Shown here piece by piece: positions 5,473 to 6,950 of a stretch of 6,950 bases of DNA. The position numbers and the translations under genes were made by a program. The stretch comes from Anaerolineaceae bacterium (GTDB lineage Bacteria > Chloroflexota > Anaerolineae > Anaerolineales > Anaerolineaceae), in the NCBI GenBank assembly GCA_017995665.1, contig JAGOIM010000040.1, positions 1-6,950 on the forward strand. Reading direction: 5' to 3'. Position 1 is the stretch's first letter; the number at the start of each line of letters is the position of its first letter. Under the pieces are notes generated by a model. The model was not told the DNA's origin and did not search any database. It worked only from the letters and a program-made list of their open reading frames with translations.

Positions 5473-6950
5473 ATGGCATCAGATACACAAGTCATCTATT
5501 CAATGATGAGGGTCGGGAAGATTCACCCGCCAAACAAGCAAGTGCTCAAGGATATTTCGCTGGGCTTTTATTATGGTGCCAAAATTGGCGTATTGGGCTT
5601 GAATGGCTCCGGGAAGTCGACTCTTTTGCGCATTATGGCAGGCAAGGACGAGGACTACATCGGCGAGATAGCCCGATCTAAGGGTTATACCGTTGGCTTA
5701 ATGGAGCAGGAGCCTGTCCTCGATGAAAGCAAAACTGTTATCGAAGTCATCAAAGAGGCAGTGCAACCGGTTGTTGACATGCTGGCTGAATTTGACGCTA
5801 TCAACGATGCTTTCACTGACCCCGAGGCTGATTTTGAGGCTTTGATTGAAAAACAAGGCAAGCTGCAGGAAAAACTGGACCACCATGACGCCTGGAATTT
5901 GGACTCGCACCTCAAATTAGCAATGGACGCTTTGCGCTGTCCCCCGGCTGATACGCCGATTTCCGTGCTTTCAGGTGGTGAACGACGCCGGGTCGCCCTG
6001 ACCAAACTTTTGCTTGAAGAGCCTGATATCCTCTTGCTGGACGAGCCGACCAATCACCTCGATGCCGAATCAGTCGCCTGGCTGGAGCATCATTTGCAAA
6101 ATTATGCCGGGACAGTGATTGCCGTAACACATGACCGCTACTTCCTCGACAACGTTGCTGGTTGGATTTTGGAACTCGACCGTGGAGAAGGGATTCCCTG
6201 GAAGGGCAATTATTCATCCTGGCTGGAGCAAAAGCAAGAACGTTTGCGGATTGAAGAAAAATCCGAAAGCAAGCGTCAACGCACCTTGCAACATGAGTTG
6301 GAATGGATTCGGATGTCGCCAAAGGCGCGCCAGGCGAAGGGGCAGGCGCGCGTTTCCGCTTACGAAAATTTGCTCAATCAGGAACATGAGAAATTGCGCA
6401 AGGATTTGGAAATTTATATTCCTTCAGGTCCGCGTCTGGGAAATGTGGTGATTGATCTGGAAGGCGTCAGCAAAGCCTATGGTGAAAAAGTTTTGCTCGA
6501 TGACCTGGATCTTTCCGTACCAGCCGGTTCAATTGTCGGTGTAATCGGGCCAAACGGTGCCGGTAAATCAACTTTGATAAAAATTATCGCCGGATTGTTG
6601 GATGCGGATAAAGGGAAGGTGACGCTTGGCGAGACTGTGAAGCTGGGTTATGCCGATCAATTCCGCACACTGGACCCCGAAGCAAGCGTATTTCAGGAAA
6701 TAACCGGTGGTGCGGATAACCTTGTGCTTGGCGATTATACGGTTAATGGCAGAGCATATTGCGCTTCCTTTAACTTTACCGGCGCAGATCAGTCCAAGGC
6801 GATTAAGACCCTCTCCGGTGGCGAAAGAAACCGGGTATTTCTGGCAAAAACTTTGACGGTTGGCGCAAATGTACTCCTGCTGGATGAGCCGACCAATGAT
6901 TTGGATGTCAACACCTTGCGCTCTTTGGAACAGGCTTTGGAAGAATTCGC
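5473..6950 (+). CDS. ettA: ABC-F translation factor EttA (energy-dependent translational throttle A), 3' end outside window
   Basis: Cytosolic ABC-F ATPase that binds the ribosomal E site and gates early elongation according to ATP/ADP level. The 492 residues in view align by eye throughout with E. coli EttA (555 residues). Nucleotide domain 1 has Walker A GLNGSGKST (42-50), Q-loop MEQEP with Gln79, the EttA arm insertion at about 95-140, signature LSGGE (166-170), LLLDEPTNHLD with catalytic Glu191, and His220 in the switch. The inter-domain linker (about 243-320) contains GNYSSWLEQK and ends IPSGPRLG. Domain 2 has GPNGAGKST (359-367), LSGGE (447-451) and LLLDEPTNDLD with Glu472. There are no transmembrane segments, as expected for ABC-F. 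The start at 5473 has AGGAG (5463-5467) five bases upstream. The GEGIPWKGNYSSW text and the arm distinguish it from Uup and resistance-type ABC-F proteins. Only about 60 C-terminal residues are missing. It is transcribed away from the sigma operon with no evident functional link. Confidence 0.96.
   Translation, partial: MASDTQVIYSMMRVGKIHPPNKQVLKDISLGFYYGAKIGVLGLNGSGKSTLLRIMAGKDEDYIGEIARSKGYTVGLMEQEPVLDESKTVIEVIKEAVQPVVDMLAEFDAINDAFTDPEADFEALIEKQGKLQEKLDHHDAWNLDSHLKLAMDALRCPPADTPISVLSGGERRRVALTKLLLEEPDILLLDEPTNHLDAESVAWLEHHLQNYAGTVIAVTHDRYFLDNVAGWILELDRGEGIPWKGNYSSWLEQKQERLRIEEKSESKRQRTLQHELEWIRMSPKARQAKGQARVSAYENLLNQEHEKLRKDLEIYIPSGPRLGNVVIDLEGVSKAYGEKVLLDDLDLSVPAGSIVGVIGPNGAGKSTLIKIIAGLLDADKGKVTLGETVKLGYADQFRTLDPEASVFQEITGGADNLVLGDYTVNGRAYCASFNFTGADQSKAIKTLSGGERNRVFLAKTLTVGANVLLLDEPTNDLDVNTLRSLEQALEEF

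Noticed and set aside
5685..6322. Open frames on the minus strand opposite ettA
   Set aside because: They are low-complexity or arginine/serine-rich shadows of the ABC-F coding sequence, which reads without interruption on the plus strand.

Overview
The window looks like bacterial chromosome of moderate G+C content. Every stretch is accounted for by five protein-coding genes and two intergenic regions; I see no rRNA, tRNA, insertion sequence or CRISPR array. The gene set (a YedE/TusA/class-V-aminotransferase operon, an ECF sigma factor paired with a very large membrane anti-sigma-like protein ending in TolB/PD40 repeats, and EttA) would fit an anaerobic member of the Chloroflexota such as the Anaerolineae. 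That placement is inference from gene style, not from a marker gene.

Layout. Positions 1-1960 (minus strand) hold a tight three-gene operon read from right to left: a YedE-type membrane transporter (842-1960), a 69-residue TusA/SirA-type sulfur carrier (617-826), and the first 206 residues of a NifS-like class V aminotransferase that runs off the left edge (1-620). Together they make a coherent sulfur or selenium module: uptake, carriage on a CPxP cysteine, and release or mobilisation by a PLP enzyme. The YedE protein resembles the YedE branch linked to selenium metabolism more than the YeeE thiosulfate importers, but no selD or selA lies in view.

Positions 1961-2352 are non-coding. They contain the probable terminator of the upstream operon (2298-2330), a perfect TATAAT on the minus strand (2246-2251), an 18-bp palindrome (2172-2189) and a second terminator-like hairpin (2095-2118), all ahead of yedE. 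The palindrome and the second hairpin share the same CGCTG/CAGCG core in both arms, so they could form alternative pairings. This is the best candidate here for an undescribed regulatory element.

Positions 2353-5188 (minus strand) hold an ECF sigma factor (4625-5188) whose end overlaps, by 8 bases, the start of a 759-residue single-pass membrane protein (2353-4632). The second protein has a short cytoplasmic N-terminus, one membrane helix, a long beta-rich outer region, a glycine-8 linker and a C-terminal set of TolB/PD40 propeller repeats. It is most simply read as the anti-sigma factor and surface sensor for its neighbour, although it lacks the zinc-binding motif of classical anti-sigma domains.

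Positions 5189-5472 form a divergent promoter region. From 5473 to the right edge runs ettA on the plus strand, an ABC-F translation factor with 492 of about 555 residues present.
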